Positions 53,950 to 63,715 of a stretch of DNA of 64,000 nucleotides are shown here, one piece after another (position 1 is the stretch's first letter; the number at the start of each line of letters is the position of its first letter). The stretch comes from Pseudomonas fluorescens (GTDB lineage: Bacteria; Pseudomonadota; Gammaproteobacteria; Pseudomonadales; Pseudomonadaceae): contig NZ_MOBX01000013.1 of assembly GCF_003732425.1 (NCBI RefSeq), positions 1,180,026 through 1,244,025 on the forward strand, given 5' to 3'. The notes beneath the pieces were generated by a model that searched no databases, was not told the origin of the DNA, and saw nothing but the letters and a program-made list of their open reading frames with translations. A program made the translations under genes and the position numbers.

Positions 53950-55815
53950 ATGAAATTCATGCGCAACATGGCCGCTCTGCTGCTCGGCGGCACGCTGCTG
54001 TGCAATGCCGCACATGCGCTGGCCGGCAGCAGTTATGCGCTGACGGTATACGGCGAGGCGCCGAAGTATCCGGCGAACTTCGAGCATTTCGATTTCGTCG
54101 ATCCCAACGCGTCCAAGGGCGGTTCGCTCAGCCGCGCGTCGATGGAGATCGGCCAGTACAACTACATCAGCCCATATGCCGATCAAGGCATTTCCGTGGT
54201 GCAGGTCAACGACTGGGTGTACTCGCCATTGGCGTTTCGTTCGCTCGACGAGCCGTACACCGTTTACGCACTGGTCGCGCAGCAGATCGAGCGCGATCCC
54301 GATGGACTCTGGGTGCGTTTCACCCTCAATCCAAAGGCACGCTTCGCCGACGGTACGCCGATCACCGCCGAAGACGTGCGCTACACCTTCAACCTGTTGA
54401 TGACCAAGGGCAGCCTGAGCTATCGCCAGCAATACGCCGACGTCCAGGATGTGCTGATCGAAGGCCCACGACAGGTGCGCTTCACCTTCAAGAACAACCT
54501 CAACCGCACCCTCGCGCTGGATCTGGCGACGATGCGCATCGTCCCCGAACACTGGTGGAAAACCCGCGACTTCGCCAATGGCGGCGGTTTCGAGCCACCG
54601 CTGGGCAGCGGCCCGTACCGGGTGAGCAAGGTCGACGCCGGGCGCAGCATCAGCTTCCAACGCGATCCGGACTGGTGGGGCAAGGACCTGCCGGTCAGTC
54701 GCGGGATGTACAACTTCGACACCCTCACGGTGAATTTCTACGGCGACACCGACGTCGCCCGCCAACTGCTGCAGGCCGGTGCATTCGACTACAACCGCGA
54801 GTTTTCCTCGTCCGGTTACGTGGTCGGTTACGACAGCCCAGCGTTGCGTGACGGACGCTTGCAGCAGTCGATCCTCGCTCCGGACAAACCCACCGCCGCT
54901 CAGGGCTTCGTGTTCAACCTGCAGAACCCGATCTTTCAGGATCGCCGCGTGCGTCAGGCAATCAGCCTGCTGTGGGATTTCGAGTGGACCAACAAGCAGA
55001 TGATGCGCGGCTTTTACGTGCGCCAGAACAGCTTCTGGCCGAAAAGTGAAATGGCCGCCACCGCCCTCCCTGATGCCGAAGAATTGAAGATCCTCGAACC
55101 GCTGCGCGGGCAGATCCCCGACGAGGTCTTCACCACGGTGTATGAAGCACCGAAAACCGATGGCAGCGGCTATATCCGCGACAAACAACTGCAAGCGCTG
55201 AAGTTGCTCGCCGAGGCCGGCTGGACGCCGCAACACAATCGTCTGGTCAACGCTGACGGCGAGCCGCTGGAGTTCACTTTTCTCGACGGTCAGGGCGCTT
55301 TCGACCGCATGCTGTTGCCGTTCAAACGCACCCTCGCGCAGATCGGCATCACCCTCAATTTGCGGCGGATCGATTCGGCGCAGTACGTCAACCGCCTCAA
55401 CGCCCGCGACTACGACATGATCGTCACCAGTTTCCCGCGCAGTGGCGACCCGATCGTTTCCCCCGGCCGCGAGCTGTACAGCCTCTACGCCTCACAAAGT
55501 GCCACACAAGTCGGCAGTTCCAACTCGATGGTGCTGGCCAATCCGGCGGTCGATCAACTGATCGACGGGCTGGTCCAGGCCAATACCCGCGAGGCCATGG
55601 TGCATTACGCCCGCGCCCTCGACCGGGTGCTGCAATGGGGTTACTACATGATTCCCAACTACTACTCCAAAGGCACACCGACGGTGTATCAGAACCGCTT
55701 TGGCATGCCGCCCGTGCAACCGGCGTACGACGAAGGCCTCAACACCTGGTGGGAGGTGTCGACCCAGGCGCTGACCACGCAACAGATGCACAGCCAGCTT
55801 GCGGGGGGCCAGTGA
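53950..55815 (+). CDS. yejA: Periplasmic peptide-binding protein YejA
   Basis: A 621-residue family 5 extracellular solute-binding protein. The signal peptide (to about residue 25, AHALAGS) leads to the SBP_bac_5 fold: [21 protein letters not shown] at the start, [22 protein letters not shown], and LYASQSATQ late. YejA captures oligopeptides and microcin C-like peptides. It starts after a repeat and is followed 1 nt later by yejB, in a four-gene operon yejABEF. Confidence 0.9.
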   Translation: MKFMRNMAALLLGGTLLCNAAHALAGSSYALTVYGEAPKYPANFEHFDFVDPNASKGGSLSRASMEIGQYNYISPYADQGISVVQVNDWVYSPLAFRSLDEPYTVYALVAQQIERDPDGLWVRFTLNPKARFADGTPITAEDVRYTFNLLMTKGSLSYRQQYADVQDVLIEGPRQVRFTFKNNLNRTLALDLATMRIVPEHWWKTRDFANGGGFEPPLGSGPYRVSKVDAGRSISFQRDPDWWGKDLPVSRGMYNFDTLTVNFYGDTDVARQLLQAGAFDYNREFSSSGYVVGYDSPALRDGRLQQSILAPDKPTAAQGFVFNLQNPIFQDRRVRQAISLLWDFEWTNKQMMRGFYVRQNSFWPKSEMAATALPDAEELKILEPLRGQIPDEVFTTVYEAPKTDGSGYIRDKQLQALKLLAEAGWTPQHNRLVNADGEPLEFTFLDGQGAFDRMLLPFKRTLAQIGITLNLRRIDSAQYVNRLNARDYDMIVTSFPRSGDPIVSPGRELYSLYASQSATQVGSSNSMVLANPAVDQLIDGLVQANTREAMVHYARALDRVLQWGYYMIPNYYSKGTPTVYQNRFGMPPVQPAYDEGLNTWWEVSTQALTTQQMHSQLAGGQ

Positions 55816-55816
55816 C

Positions 55817-56881
55817 ATGCTGCGTTATCTGAGTCGACGTTTGTTGCTGATCATCCCCACGCTGCTGTGCATTCTGGTGGTGAATTTTCTGATTGTGCAG
55901 GCCGCGCCTGGCGGCCCGGTGGAACAAGCCATTGCCCGCTTGCAGGGCTTTGGCGGGCACAGCATGGGCGGCGGTGGCGAGGTCGCCGCGATTGGTGGCG
56001 CGGGCCGCAGCAGCCGTGGTCTCGACCCGGTGCTGATCGAGGAAATCAAACACCATTACGGCTTCGACAAACCAATGCACGAACGCCTGTGGCTGATGCT
56101 GAAAAACTACGCACAACTGGATCTGGGTAACAGTTTCTTTCGCGGCGCCAAGGTTACCGACCTGATCGTGCAGAAGCTGCCGGTGTCGCTGTCGCTGGGC
56201 TTGTGGGCGACGTTGATCACCTACCTGATTTCGATCCCGCTGGGCATTCGCAAAGCGATCAAGAACGGCAGCGCGTTTGATGTCTGGAGCAGCACGGCAA
56301 TCATCATCGGCTATGCGATGCCCGCGTTCCTCTTCGCAATTCTGTTGATCGTGGTGTTTGCCGGTGGCAGCTACGTCAACTGGTTTCCGGTACAAGGGCT
56401 GGTCTCGGATAACTTCGACAGCCTCAGCACGTTGGGCAAGGTTGGCGATTACCTCTGGCACCTGGTGTTGCCGGTGACGGCGCTGGTGATTGGCGGCTTC
56501 GCCACGTTGACGATCCTGACCAAGAACAGCTTCCTCAACGAGATCAGCCGCCAGTACGTGATCACCGCGCGGGCCAAGGGTCTGACGGAGAGGCGCGTGC
56601 TCTACGGCCATGTGTTCCGCAACGCCATGTTGTTGGTGGTGGCCGGTGTGCCGTCGGCGCTGATCGAGGTGTTTTTCGCCGGTTCCTTGCTGATCGAAAC
56701 CATCTTCAACCTCGATGGCCTCGGCCGCATGAGCTACGAAGCAGCAGTGTCGCGGGACTATCCGGTGGTGTTCGGCGCGCTGTTTCTGTTCACCCTCTTC
56801 GGTTTGCTGATCAAGCTGATCGGCGACCTCTGTTACACCCTGCTCGACCCGCGCATCGACTTCTCGGCGAGGACTGCCTGA
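55817..56881 (+). CDS. yejB: Peptide ABC transporter permease YejB
   Basis: A 354-residue inner-membrane permease with six helices. The OppB-type N-terminal helix [20 protein letters not shown] and the permease signature (EAA loop, about residues 235-275: [25 protein letters not shown]) are visible. A long periplasmic loop with a Gly-rich insert ([18 protein letters not shown]) is characteristic of YejB. It overlaps yejE by 1 nt (ATGA). Confidence 0.93.
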   Translation: MLRYLSRRLLLIIPTLLCILVVNFLIVQAAPGGPVEQAIARLQGFGGHSMGGGGEVAAIGGAGRSSRGLDPVLIEEIKHHYGFDKPMHERLWLMLKNYAQLDLGNSFFRGAKVTDLIVQKLPVSLSLGLWATLITYLISIPLGIRKAIKNGSAFDVWSSTAIIIGYAMPAFLFAILLIVVFAGGSYVNWFPVQGLVSDNFDSLSTLGKVGDYLWHLVLPVTALVIGGFATLTILTKNSFLNEISRQYVITARAKGLTERRVLYGHVFRNAMLLVVAGVPSALIEVFFAGSLLIETIFNLDGLGRMSYEAAVSRDYPVVFGALFLFTLFGLLIKLIGDLCYTLLDPRIDFSARTA

Positions 56882-57903
56882 TGTTCACACTTTCTCCTCT
56901 GGGTCAGCGTCGCGTTTCACAGTTCAAAGCCAACCGGCGCGGGCGCTGGTCGCTGTGGCTGTTTATCGGTCTGTGCCTGATTTGTCTGGGCGGTGAGCTG
57001 ATCGCCAACGACAAGCCGCTGGTGATCCGTTATCACGACGCTTTCTACTTCCCGATCCTCAGCGACTATCTGGAAACCGATTTCGGCGGCGAGCTGCCGT
57101 TTCAGCCGGATTACGCCAGCAGCTACGTGCACAAACTGATCGAGGATCAGGGCGGCTGGATGTTGTTTCCGCCGATCCCGTTCAGTTACGACACGGTCAA
57201 TTACGACCTTAGCGAACCGGCGCCGAGTCCACCGTCATCGAGCAATTGGCTAGGCACCGATGATCAGGCACGCGACGTGTTGGCGCGGGTGATTTTCGGC
57301 ACGCGGATTTCGATTCTGTTTGCGCTGAGTCTCACGGCTATCAGTGCATTGATCGGCATCGTCGCCGGGGCATTGCAGGGTTATTACGGCGGTTGGGTCG
57401 ACTTGCTCGGGCAGCGCGTGCTGGAGATCTGGTCAGGGTTGCCGGTGCTGTATTTGCTGATCATTTTGTCCGGCTTCGTCTCGCCGAGTTTCTGGTGGCT
57501 GCTGGGGATCATGGCGCTGTTTTCCTGGCTGGCGCTGGTCGATGTGGTGCGCGCCGAGTTCCTGCGGGGGCGCAATCTCGAGTACGTCAAAGCCGCGCGT
57601 GCACTGGGCCTGACCGACAACGAACTGATGTGCCGGCACATCCTGCCCAACGCGATGACCTCCACCCTCACCTACCTACCATTCATTCTGACCGGCGCCA
57701 TCGCCACCCTTACCGCATTGGATTTTCTCGGCTTCGGCATGCCGGCGGGTACTGCATCGCTGGGCGAATTGATCGGTCAAGCCAAGCGCAATCTGCAAGC
57801 GCCGTGGCTGGGGCTGACGGCGTTTTTCGCCCTGGCGCTGATTCTGTCGTTATTGGTTTTTATTGGTGAGGCTTGCCGTGACGCATTCGATCCCCGGAGT
57901 TGA
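56881..57903 (+). CDS. yejE: Peptide ABC transporter permease YejE
   Basis: A 340-residue OppC-like permease. The N-terminus PLGQRRVSQFKANRRGRWSL precedes helix 1. The YejE-type FGGELPFQPDYASSYV and GTDDQARDVLARVIFGTRIS follow. The EAA loop (LEYVKAARALGLTDNELMCRH) is near residue 240. With YejB it forms the membrane channel. It starts within the yejB stop and ends 1 nt before yejF. Confidence 0.93.
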   Translation: MFTLSPLGQRRVSQFKANRRGRWSLWLFIGLCLICLGGELIANDKPLVIRYHDAFYFPILSDYLETDFGGELPFQPDYASSYVHKLIEDQGGWMLFPPIPFSYDTVNYDLSEPAPSPPSSSNWLGTDDQARDVLARVIFGTRISILFALSLTAISALIGIVAGALQGYYGGWVDLLGQRVLEIWSGLPVLYLLIILSGFVSPSFWWLLGIMALFSWLALVDVVRAEFLRGRNLEYVKAARALGLTDNELMCRHILPNAMTSTLTYLPFILTGAIATLTALDFLGFGMPAGTASLGELIGQAKRNLQAPWLGLTAFFALALILSLLVFIGEACRDAFDPRS

Positions 57904-57904
57904 G

Positions 57905-59539
57905 ATGAACGACAACCTGATTGAAATTCGCGACCTGCGCGTCGCCTTCGCCGGGCAGGCAGTGGTGCACGGTTTGAACCTCGATATCCGCCGTGGCGAA
58001 TGTCTGGCACTGGTCGGTGAATCCGGCTCGGGCAAGTCGGTGACCGCACATTCGATCCTGCGCTTGTTGCCGGGCAAGAACGTCAGCAGCAGCGGCGCGA
58101 TCCGCTACAACGGCGTGGATTTACTGCACGCCAGTGAGCAGCAGATGCGCGGCTTGCGCGGCAACCGCATTGCGATGATTTTCCAGGAGCCGATGACTTC
58201 GCTGAACCCGCTGCACACGGTGGAAAAGCAGGTCAGCGAAGTGCTGGAAATTCACAAAGGCCTCAAGGGCCGCGCCGCTCGCGAACGGACTCTGGAGCTG
58301 CTGGAGCTGGTCGGCATTCGTCAGCCTTTGCAGCGTTTGAAAGCCTATCCGCATCAGCTTTCCGGCGGTCAGCGGCAACGGGTGATGATCGCCATGGCGC
58401 TGGCCAACGAACCGGAACTGTTGATCGCCGATGAGCCGACTACAGCGCTGGATGTGACGGTGCAGCAGAAAATTCTCGAGTTGCTGATCGAGTTGCAGCA
58501 ACGGCTGGGCATGTCGCTGTTGCTGATCAGCCACGACCTCAATCTGGTGCGGCGCATCGCGCAACGGGTGTGCGTGATGCGCCATGGCGAGATTGTTGAG
58601 CAGGCCGATTGCGAAACGCTGTTTGGTGCGCCGCAGCATCCTTACAGCCGCTTGCTGATCGAGGCGGAACCGAGCGGCGCGCCAGTGCCCAGTGAGTACG
58701 ACCACAACCTGCTTGAGGTCGATGATTTGAAAGTCTGGTTTCCGCTGCCCAAAGGGTTGTTCAGTCGCCAGCAGGATTACATCAAAGCCGTGGATGGCGT
58801 GAGTTTCACCCTGCAACGCGGCAAGACCTTGGGCATCGTTGGCGAGTCGGGTTCGGGCAAGTCGACGCTGGGTCAGGCGATCCTGCGCCTGGTGGAATCG
58901 GAGGGCAATATCCGCTTCGGCAACAAGCAATTGAGCCTGCTCAATCAGCGTTTGATGCGACCGTTGCGGCGGCAGATTCAAGTGGTGTTCCAGGATCCGT
59001 TCGGCAGCCTCAGCCCACGGATGTCGGTGCAGCAGATCATTGCCGAGGGCTTGCTGACCCATGGCATCGGCACCGAGGCCGAGCGTGAGGCGGCGGTGAT
59101 CCGGGTGCTGGAGGAAGTCGGCCTCGATCCGCAGAGCCGCCATCGTTATCCCCACGAGTTTTCCGGCGGCCAGCGCCAGCGCATCTCCATCGCACGCGCA
59201 CTGGTGCTGGAGCCAGCGCTGATTCTGCTCGATGAACCGACGTCGGCGCTGGATCGCACGGTGCAGAAGCAGGTGGTGGAGTTGTTGCGGCAATTGCAGA
59301 TCAGGCATGGGCTGACCTATTTGTTCATCAGCCATGATCTGGCGGTGGTGCATGCGCTGGCGCATGACTTGATGGTGATCAAGGACGGCAAGGTGGTTGA
59401 GCAGGGTTCGTCACGCGAGATTTTCGCCGCGCCGCAACACCCCTATACCCAGGAACTCCTGAACGCCTCCGGCCTCAAGCCCGACAAAAATCCCTGTGGG
59501 AGCGAGCCTGCTCGCGAATACGGTGTGTCAGTCACATAA
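57905..59539 (+). CDS. yejF: Peptide ABC transporter ATPase YejF with REP-encoded C-terminus
   Basis: A 544-residue protein with two fused ABC ATPase domains (about 1-260 and 275-530), as usual for YejF. Domain 1 has Walker A GESGSGKS, signature LSGGQRQRV and DEPTTALD. Domain 2 has [17 protein letters not shown] and DEPTSALD. The last 15-17 residues ([16 protein letters not shown]) are encoded by a REP palindrome, which has replaced the normal stop region; they are not a conserved YejF tail. They probably add a harmless extension. ATG 57905 is 1 nt after yejE. Confidence 0.93.
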   Translation: MNDNLIEIRDLRVAFAGQAVVHGLNLDIRRGECLALVGESGSGKSVTAHSILRLLPGKNVSSSGAIRYNGVDLLHASEQQMRGLRGNRIAMIFQEPMTSLNPLHTVEKQVSEVLEIHKGLKGRAARERTLELLELVGIRQPLQRLKAYPHQLSGGQRQRVMIAMALANEPELLIADEPTTALDVTVQQKILELLIELQQRLGMSLLLISHDLNLVRRIAQRVCVMRHGEIVEQADCETLFGAPQHPYSRLLIEAEPSGAPVPSEYDHNLLEVDDLKVWFPLPKGLFSRQQDYIKAVDGVSFTLQRGKTLGIVGESGSGKSTLGQAILRLVESEGNIRFGNKQLSLLNQRLMRPLRRQIQVVFQDPFGSLSPRMSVQQIIAEGLLTHGIGTEAEREAAVIRVLEEVGLDPQSRHRYPHEFSGGQRQRISIARALVLEPALILLDEPTSALDRTVQKQVVELLRQLQIRHGLTYLFISHDLAVVHALAHDLMVIKDGKVVEQGSSREIFAAPQHPYTQELLNASGLKPDKNPCGSEPAREYGVSVT

Positions 59540-59583
59540 GTGCTGGCTGACCCGACGCCTTCGCGAGCAGGCTCGCTCCCACA
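59496..59583. repeat. REP inverted pair overlapping the yejF 3' end
   Basis: Two facing GAGCGAGCCTGCTCGC palindromes, about 40 nt apart. The first lies inside the yejF frame and the second in the 3' untranslated region. Confidence 0.93.
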
Positions 59584-59706
59584 GGGGTTATTGTCGGGTT
59601 TGAAATTTATTTTTCAGGCACTGCATCCAAACGTCTCCGTCACGGGTAGTCCTTATAACAGCCCTCTTCGGCTGTCAGCGGTCTACCCTTTTCGGAGATA
59701 ACACTG

Positions 59707-60228
59707 ATGAACATCACCCAGCTGATTGGCCTCACCGGTTTGCTCGCCCTGTCCTCGACAACCTTCGCCCAAAGCAGTTACCCCGACGCGATCAAAGTTC
59801 CGGACGGTCACAAGATCGCCATGGAAACCACCGGCGTCGGCGAGATCACCTACGAGTGCCGCGACAAGCCCAACGCGGCGGGGCAGACCGAGTGGACGTT
59901 CGTCGGCCCGAAAGCGGTGCTCAATGATCGCAGTGGCAAGCAGGTCGGCACCTATTTCGGCCCACCCGCCACCTGGCAGGCCAAGGACGGTTCGAAAGTC
60001 ACCGGTACGCAATTGGCCGTGGCGCCGTCGACTCCGGGCAACCTGCCCTATCAGCTGGTCAAGGCCAACCCGGCCGAGGGCAAAGGCGCGATGAGCGGCG
60101 TGAGTTACATCCAGCGTGTCGCGCTCAAGGGCGGCGTGGCGCCGGGCAGTGAATGCACGACGGCGAACAAGGGCAAGCAGGAAGTGGTGAAGTATCAGGC
60201 CGATTACATTTTCTGGGCGGCGAACTGA
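59707..60228 (+). CDS. Exported DUF3455 family protein
   Basis: A 173-residue secreted protein. Signal peptide residues 1-21 end at TFAQS. The DUF3455 domain is recognised from KVPDGHKIAMETTGVGEITYEC, a Cys pair (YECRD and SECTT) that probably forms a disulfide, GTYFGPPATWQAKDGSKVTG, and YIQRVALKGGVAPG. The family has no proven function and often sits near ECF sigma genes, as I recall. Here it is directly before an ECF sigma gene, separated by a REP pair. Confidence 0.85.
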   Translation: MNITQLIGLTGLLALSSTTFAQSSYPDAIKVPDGHKIAMETTGVGEITYECRDKPNAAGQTEWTFVGPKAVLNDRSGKQVGTYFGPPATWQAKDGSKVTGTQLAVAPSTPGNLPYQLVKANPAEGKGAMSGVSYIQRVALKGGVAPGSECTTANKGKQEVVKYQADYIFWAAN

Positions 60229-60252
60229 TTCCCGGACTAACCGAGATCCAAT

Positions 60253-60342
60253 GTGGGAGCGAGCCTGCTCGCGAATTTGCTGGGTCAGATATGAATGTGT
60301 TGCCTGACACTGCGCCTTCGCGAGCAGGCTCGCTCCCACAGG
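60253..60342. repeat. REP inverted pair between the DUF3455 and sigma-factor genes
   Basis: Two facing GAGCGAGCCTGCTCGC palindromes about 42 nt apart. Confidence 0.92.
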
Positions 60343-60393
60343 TGACAACTGTGTAATCTGGATGTTTGGGGAATGTGAGCTAGATTGCACGAC

Positions 60394-60927
60394 ATGCCTT
60401 TAGCCGAATCCGTTTTCGATTACGAAGCCCGGCTCGCTGCCTGTGCCCGTGGCGAGCGTTCGGCCCTGCGCGATTTGTATGTGCAGGAAGGCCCGCGCCT
60501 GCTCGGCGTGGCCAAGCGCCTGGTGCGCGATACGGCGCTGGCGGAGGACATTGTTCATGAGGCCTTTATCAAGATCTGGAACGGCGCAGCCGGATTCGAC
60601 CCGGCGCGCGGTTCGGCACGTGGCTGGATGTTCAGCGTGACCCGGCATCTGGCGCTGAATCTGCTGCGTGATCACGGCCGGGAAACGCCGTTCAGCGAGG
60701 CCGACGAAACCGCTGCGGACGATGCCGGCTTGGACGCCCATGCGCATGCGGCGCGCATCCACCATTGCCTTGAACAGCTGGAGCCCCAACGGCGCAGTTG
60801 CGTCTTGCACGCCTATGTCGACGGCTACAGCCACGCGCAGATTGCCGCGCGCCTCGACACGCCGCTGGGCACCGTCAAAGCGTGGATCAAGCGCAGCCTC
60901 AATGCCTTGCGGGAGTGCATGGGATGA
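60394..60927 (+). CDS. ECF-type RNA polymerase sigma factor
   Basis: A 177-residue extracytoplasmic-function sigma factor. Region 2 (about 20-90: LRDLYVQEGPRLLGVAKRLV, DIVHEAFIKIWNGA, ARGWMFSVTRHLALNLLRD) contacts the -10 element. Region 4 (about 115-175: RRSCVLHAYVDGYSHAQIAARLDTPLGTVKAWIKRSL) contacts -35. It resembles the SigK/RpoE-like group paired with RskA anti-sigma factors. Its TGA overlaps the anti-sigma ATG (ATGGGATGA). ATG 60394 is preferred over TTG 60385. Confidence 0.92.
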   Translation: MPLAESVFDYEARLAACARGERSALRDLYVQEGPRLLGVAKRLVRDTALAEDIVHEAFIKIWNGAAGFDPARGSARGWMFSVTRHLALNLLRDHGRETPFSEADETAADDAGLDAHAHAARIHHCLEQLEPQRRSCVLHAYVDGYSHAQIAARLDTPLGTVKAWIKRSLNALRECMG

Positions 60928-61616
60928 CCAGCGAATCAGCGCAAGAACGGGATGAACTGGCCGGCGAATATGTACTCGGCACGCTGTCGTTCGAGCAGCG
61001 CATCGAGGTGCAACGGCGTTTGCCCGACGATTCCGAGCTGCGTGCGGCGGTGGACGCCTGGGAACGGCGTCTGCTGGAGCTGACGGATCTGGCTGAACCG
61101 CAACAACCGTCGGCGCAGTTGTGGCGGCGCATTGAGCGCAGTGTCGGACGTCTGACGCGGCAAGCACCTTCAACTTCATGGTGGAATCTGTTGCCGCTCT
61201 GGCGTGGCTTGAGCGCGGCCGGATTGGCCGCCACATTGATTCTGGGCTCGATCCTGGTGACCCAGACCACGCCGAAACCGAGTTATCTGGTGGTGCTGGT
61301 CGCGCCGCAGGACAAGGCCCCGGGCTGGGTGATTCAGGCGAGCAATTCGCGGGAGATACAGCTGATTCCGCTGGGCGTGGTCGAAGTGCCGGCGGACAAG
61401 GCGCTGGAGTTCTGGACCAAGGCCGATGGCTGGCAAGGGCCGGTGTCATTGGGGCTGGTCAAACCCGGGCAGGCATTATCGGTGCCGCTGGACAAGTTAC
61501 CGCCGCTGCAACCGAACCAGTTGTTCGAGCTGACGCTGGAGGGTGCCAACGGCTCGCCGATCGGCAAACCAACCGGGCCGATTCAGGCGATCGGGCGCGC
61601 GGTAAAGGTGCTGTGA
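60924..61616 (+). CDS. RskA-type anti-sigma factor
   Basis: A 230-residue anti-sigma factor. The cytoplasmic N-terminal domain (DELAGEYVLGTLSFEQRIEVQRRLPDD) is the zinc-less anti-sigma type. One membrane helix at about 95-115 (GLSAAGLAATLILGSILVTQT) follows, then a periplasmic RskA C-terminal domain (APQDKAPGWVIQASNSREIQ, PVSLGLVKPGQALSVPL). It holds the sigma factor until an envelope signal triggers release. It is translationally coupled to the sigma gene. Confidence 0.9.
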   Translation: MTSESAQERDELAGEYVLGTLSFEQRIEVQRRLPDDSELRAAVDAWERRLLELTDLAEPQQPSAQLWRRIERSVGRLTRQAPSTSWWNLLPLWRGLSAAGLAATLILGSILVTQTTPKPSYLVVLVAPQDKAPGWVIQASNSREIQLIPLGVVEVPADKALEFWTKADGWQGPVSLGLVKPGQALSVPLDKLPPLQPNQLFELTLEGANGSPIGKPTGPIQAIGRAVKVL

Positions 61617-61748
61617 GGCTCTGACCTGCGGTTTACAGCAACCATCATCGGCATCGATGTTCACCATCACGGCAATGAAGTTCTCATAAAAAATCTGCGG
61701 CGTAACATCTGCTCCATACCAACCAACAACACCCCGGAGCACACCATC

Positions 61749-62228
61749 ATGAAACGCCAGACTCTTCTCAGCATCGCTTTCTCGGTTTTCGCCGTTAACG
61801 CTTTCGCCGCTACCCCGACTCACACGATGATCGCCGCCGATGGCTCGGATCGTCTGTACCAGAACGCTGTCGCCGCTGATGGCTCCGATCGCCTGCAGGG
61901 CAACACTGTCGCCGCCGATGGTTCCGATCGTCTGCAGGGCAACACTGTCGCCGCCGATGGCTCCGATCGTCTGCAAGGCAACACTGTCGCCGCCGATGGC
62001 TCCGATCGTCTGCAGGGCAACACTGTCGCCGCCGATGGCTCCGATCGTCTGCAGGGCAACACTGTCGCCGCCGATGGTTCAGATCGTCTGCAGGGCAACA
62101 CTGTCGCCGCTGATGGCTCCGATCGTCTGCAGGGCAACACTGTCGCCGCTGATGGCTCCGATCGCCTGCAGGGCAACACTGTCGCCGAAGGTGGCGCAGA
62201 TCGCTTGAACGAACTTCGCAACGCTTGA
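61749..62228 (+). CDS. Secreted protein of tandem 13-residue repeats
   Basis: A 159-residue protein with signal peptide MKRQTLLSIAFSVFAVNAFA. The mature chain is one degenerate unit (IAADGSDRLYQNA), eight exact copies of VAADGSDRLQGNT, and a last unit that diverges (VAEGGADRLNELRNA). All eight copies are identical in protein but differ at several synonymous positions in DNA. It follows the sigma/anti-sigma pair by 132 bp with no gene between, and has a terminator 29 bp after the stop. I do not recognise a named family. The acidic DGSD motif could bind calcium, which is speculative. Confidence 0.8.
   Translation: MKRQTLLSIAFSVFAVNAFAATPTHTMIAADGSDRLYQNAVAADGSDRLQGNTVAADGSDRLQGNTVAADGSDRLQGNTVAADGSDRLQGNTVAADGSDRLQGNTVAADGSDRLQGNTVAADGSDRLQGNTVAADGSDRLQGNTVAEGGADRLNELRNA
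61869..62180 (+). repeat. Eight-copy 39-bp tandem repeat
   Basis: Eight in-frame 39-bp units (GTCGCCGCYGATGGYTCM-type). They vary only at GCT/GCC, GGC/GGT, TCC/TCA, CGT/CGC and CAG/CAA, all synonymous. Copies 1 and 8 are identical, suggesting unequal exchange or conversion. Because 39 is a multiple of 3, several other frames are open through it. Confidence 0.95.
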
Positions 62229-62257
62229 ATGCAGTGCGACATCGCAACAACCCAGAG

Positions 62258-62287
62258 AAACCCGGCGTACATCAGCCGGGTTTTTTA
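62258..62287 (+). terminator. Terminator of the repeat-protein gene
   Basis: AAACCCGGC-GTACATCA-GCCGGGTTT followed by TTTT, 29 nt past the stop codon, close before the convergent 62300 gene. Confidence 0.87.
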
Positions 62288-62299
62288 TGTCTGTGTGTT

Positions 62300-63391
62300 T
62301 TATCCCGCCCTGGCCATACAGCGCTTGTAGCGCTCATCCACGCGTTTGGCGAACCAGGCCGTCGTGAGCTTGCGGGTGATCTTCGGACTCTGCAGCACGA
62401 TCCCCGGCAACACCGCACGCGGAAGCTTTTTCCCCTCCGCTTGCTCCGCCAGTTCGAACACCCGTCGATAGAGCTTGGTCTCTTCGAATTCCAGGGTTTT
62501 GCCCTTCTCCAGTTGATCGCGAATGGTCGGATTGCGCATGCCCAGCGACTTGCCCAGAGTGCGCACCGCCAGTTCCGTGCCGCCGGGCATGATCGAGTCG
62601 TAGCGGATCAGATCGCCATCAAGCGCCAGCGGAATACCCGAGGCGCGGCTCACCGCATTTTGAAACGCGGCATTGCGACTGGCGTACCAGCCGGCGTTGA
62701 AATCGGCAAAGCGATACAGCGGCTCGCGGTAACTCACCCAATAACCGAGCAAATGCGCGATGCCGAAATACATGCCTCCGCGACGGCTGAACACCTCGCG
62801 GCGGATGGTGCCGTCCACCGGATACGGATAATCCTTGGCGTGTTGTTCGGCAAACTCGATGCTGACCTGCATCGGCCCGCCGGTGTGCACCGGGTTGAAG
62901 CCGCCGAACAGCGTGCGGCCCATCGGCACCCGGCCGATGAAGTCGTCGAAAATGCCACTGAGTTCTTTTTCACTGCGCGCCGCGTTCAGGCGTTCGCTGT
63001 AGGTTTTGCCGTTGGTTGAACGCACTTGCAGAGCACCGCTGACCAACAGGCTGGGAATGTGCACTTTGGCGGCGCGACGGTCGATTTCGTCACGGGCGAT
63101 TTTGCCCAGGCCGGGCACCGTGGGGTCGGCCTGAAAGGTGGATTCCTGCTCGGCGACGGCCAGCACCGAACACAGATTCTGCGTGGTCGGGCTGATGTTC
63201 TGCGCGGCAAACGCGGCGTAAATATCGGTGGCCCAGCCTTGCCGGTCGGCCGTCTTGGCCGGCATCAGCCGCACGATCTCGGCCTTCACTTCGGCGGGCG
63301 CACGGGGCACCGGTTCCTGGCTGCGCTGCCCCGCGCAACCGGCGAGCACCAGCAGTGCGGCGAGGGTGATCGGTAATCGAAAGTTGTGCAT
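62300..63391 (-). CDS. DUF1615 family lipoprotein
   Basis: A 363-residue outer-membrane lipoprotein. Signal ends in LVLAGC (Cys19). The mature part matches DUF1615 as I recall it: SVLAVAEQESTFQADP, IGRVPMGRTLFGGFNPVHTGGPMQVSIEFAEQH, GMYFGIAHLLGYWVSYREPLYRFADFNAGWYASRNAAFQNAV. The early ES motif is reminiscent of lytic transglycosylases (catalytic Glu in VAEQES). This fits cell-wall metabolism, but no activity is proven. It is a single gene. Confidence 0.85.
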   Translation of the reverse strand: MHNFRLPITLAALLVLAGCAGQRSQEPVPRAPAEVKAEIVRLMPAKTADRQGWATDIYAAFAAQNISPTTQNLCSVLAVAEQESTFQADPTVPGLGKIARDEIDRRAAKVHIPSLLVSGALQVRSTNGKTYSERLNAARSEKELSGIFDDFIGRVPMGRTLFGGFNPVHTGGPMQVSIEFAEQHAKDYPYPVDGTIRREVFSRRGGMYFGIAHLLGYWVSYREPLYRFADFNAGWYASRNAAFQNAVSRASGIPLALDGDLIRYDSIMPGGTELAVRTLGKSLGMRNPTIRDQLEKGKTLEFEETKLYRRVFELAEQAEGKKLPRAVLPGIVLQSPKITRKLTTAWFAKRVDERYKRCMARAG

Positions 63392-63496
63392 GAAGCCTCA
63401 TCCAGTCCGTTGTGCCGGGTTCACCATACGTTCAATGGTGTGGCGCAGGCTAGGACTGCGCTGATCTGACCCTGTTCCCTTGATGCTCAGCATCCT

Positions 63497-63633
63497 TGTG
63501 GCGAGGGAGCTTGCTCCCGCTCGGCGCGCGCAGCCGTCGTAAACCCGGTTCACCCGTTGTAATTGAAGAACCCGGAATAACAGGGAACCGGGGCCGCTTC
63601 GCAGCCCAGCGGGAGCAAGCTCCCTCGCCACAG
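63497..63633. repeat. GAGGGAGCTTGCTCCC-family inverted pair
   Basis: Cores GAGGGAGCTTGCTCCC and GGGAGCAAGCTCCCTC about 95 nt apart, with a CAGGGAACCG-type stretch between, upstream of the last gene. Confidence 0.9.
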
Positions 63634-63715
63634 TATCCAGTGCATCGGACCCAGGGTGAACCGCGGGTGGCGAAGTTGTCGGGCACCATTGATTTCCAGG
63701 CAACACCGCAGCATG

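Noticed and set aside
61869..62180. Possible CRISPR array or satellite
   Set aside because: Units are directly adjacent, in frame and synonymous-only. They encode a protein; no spacers.
61810..62272. Minus-strand and second plus-strand frames over the 39-bp repeat
   Set aside because: Open only because the unit length is divisible by three. No signal peptide or ribosome site; the chosen frame has both.
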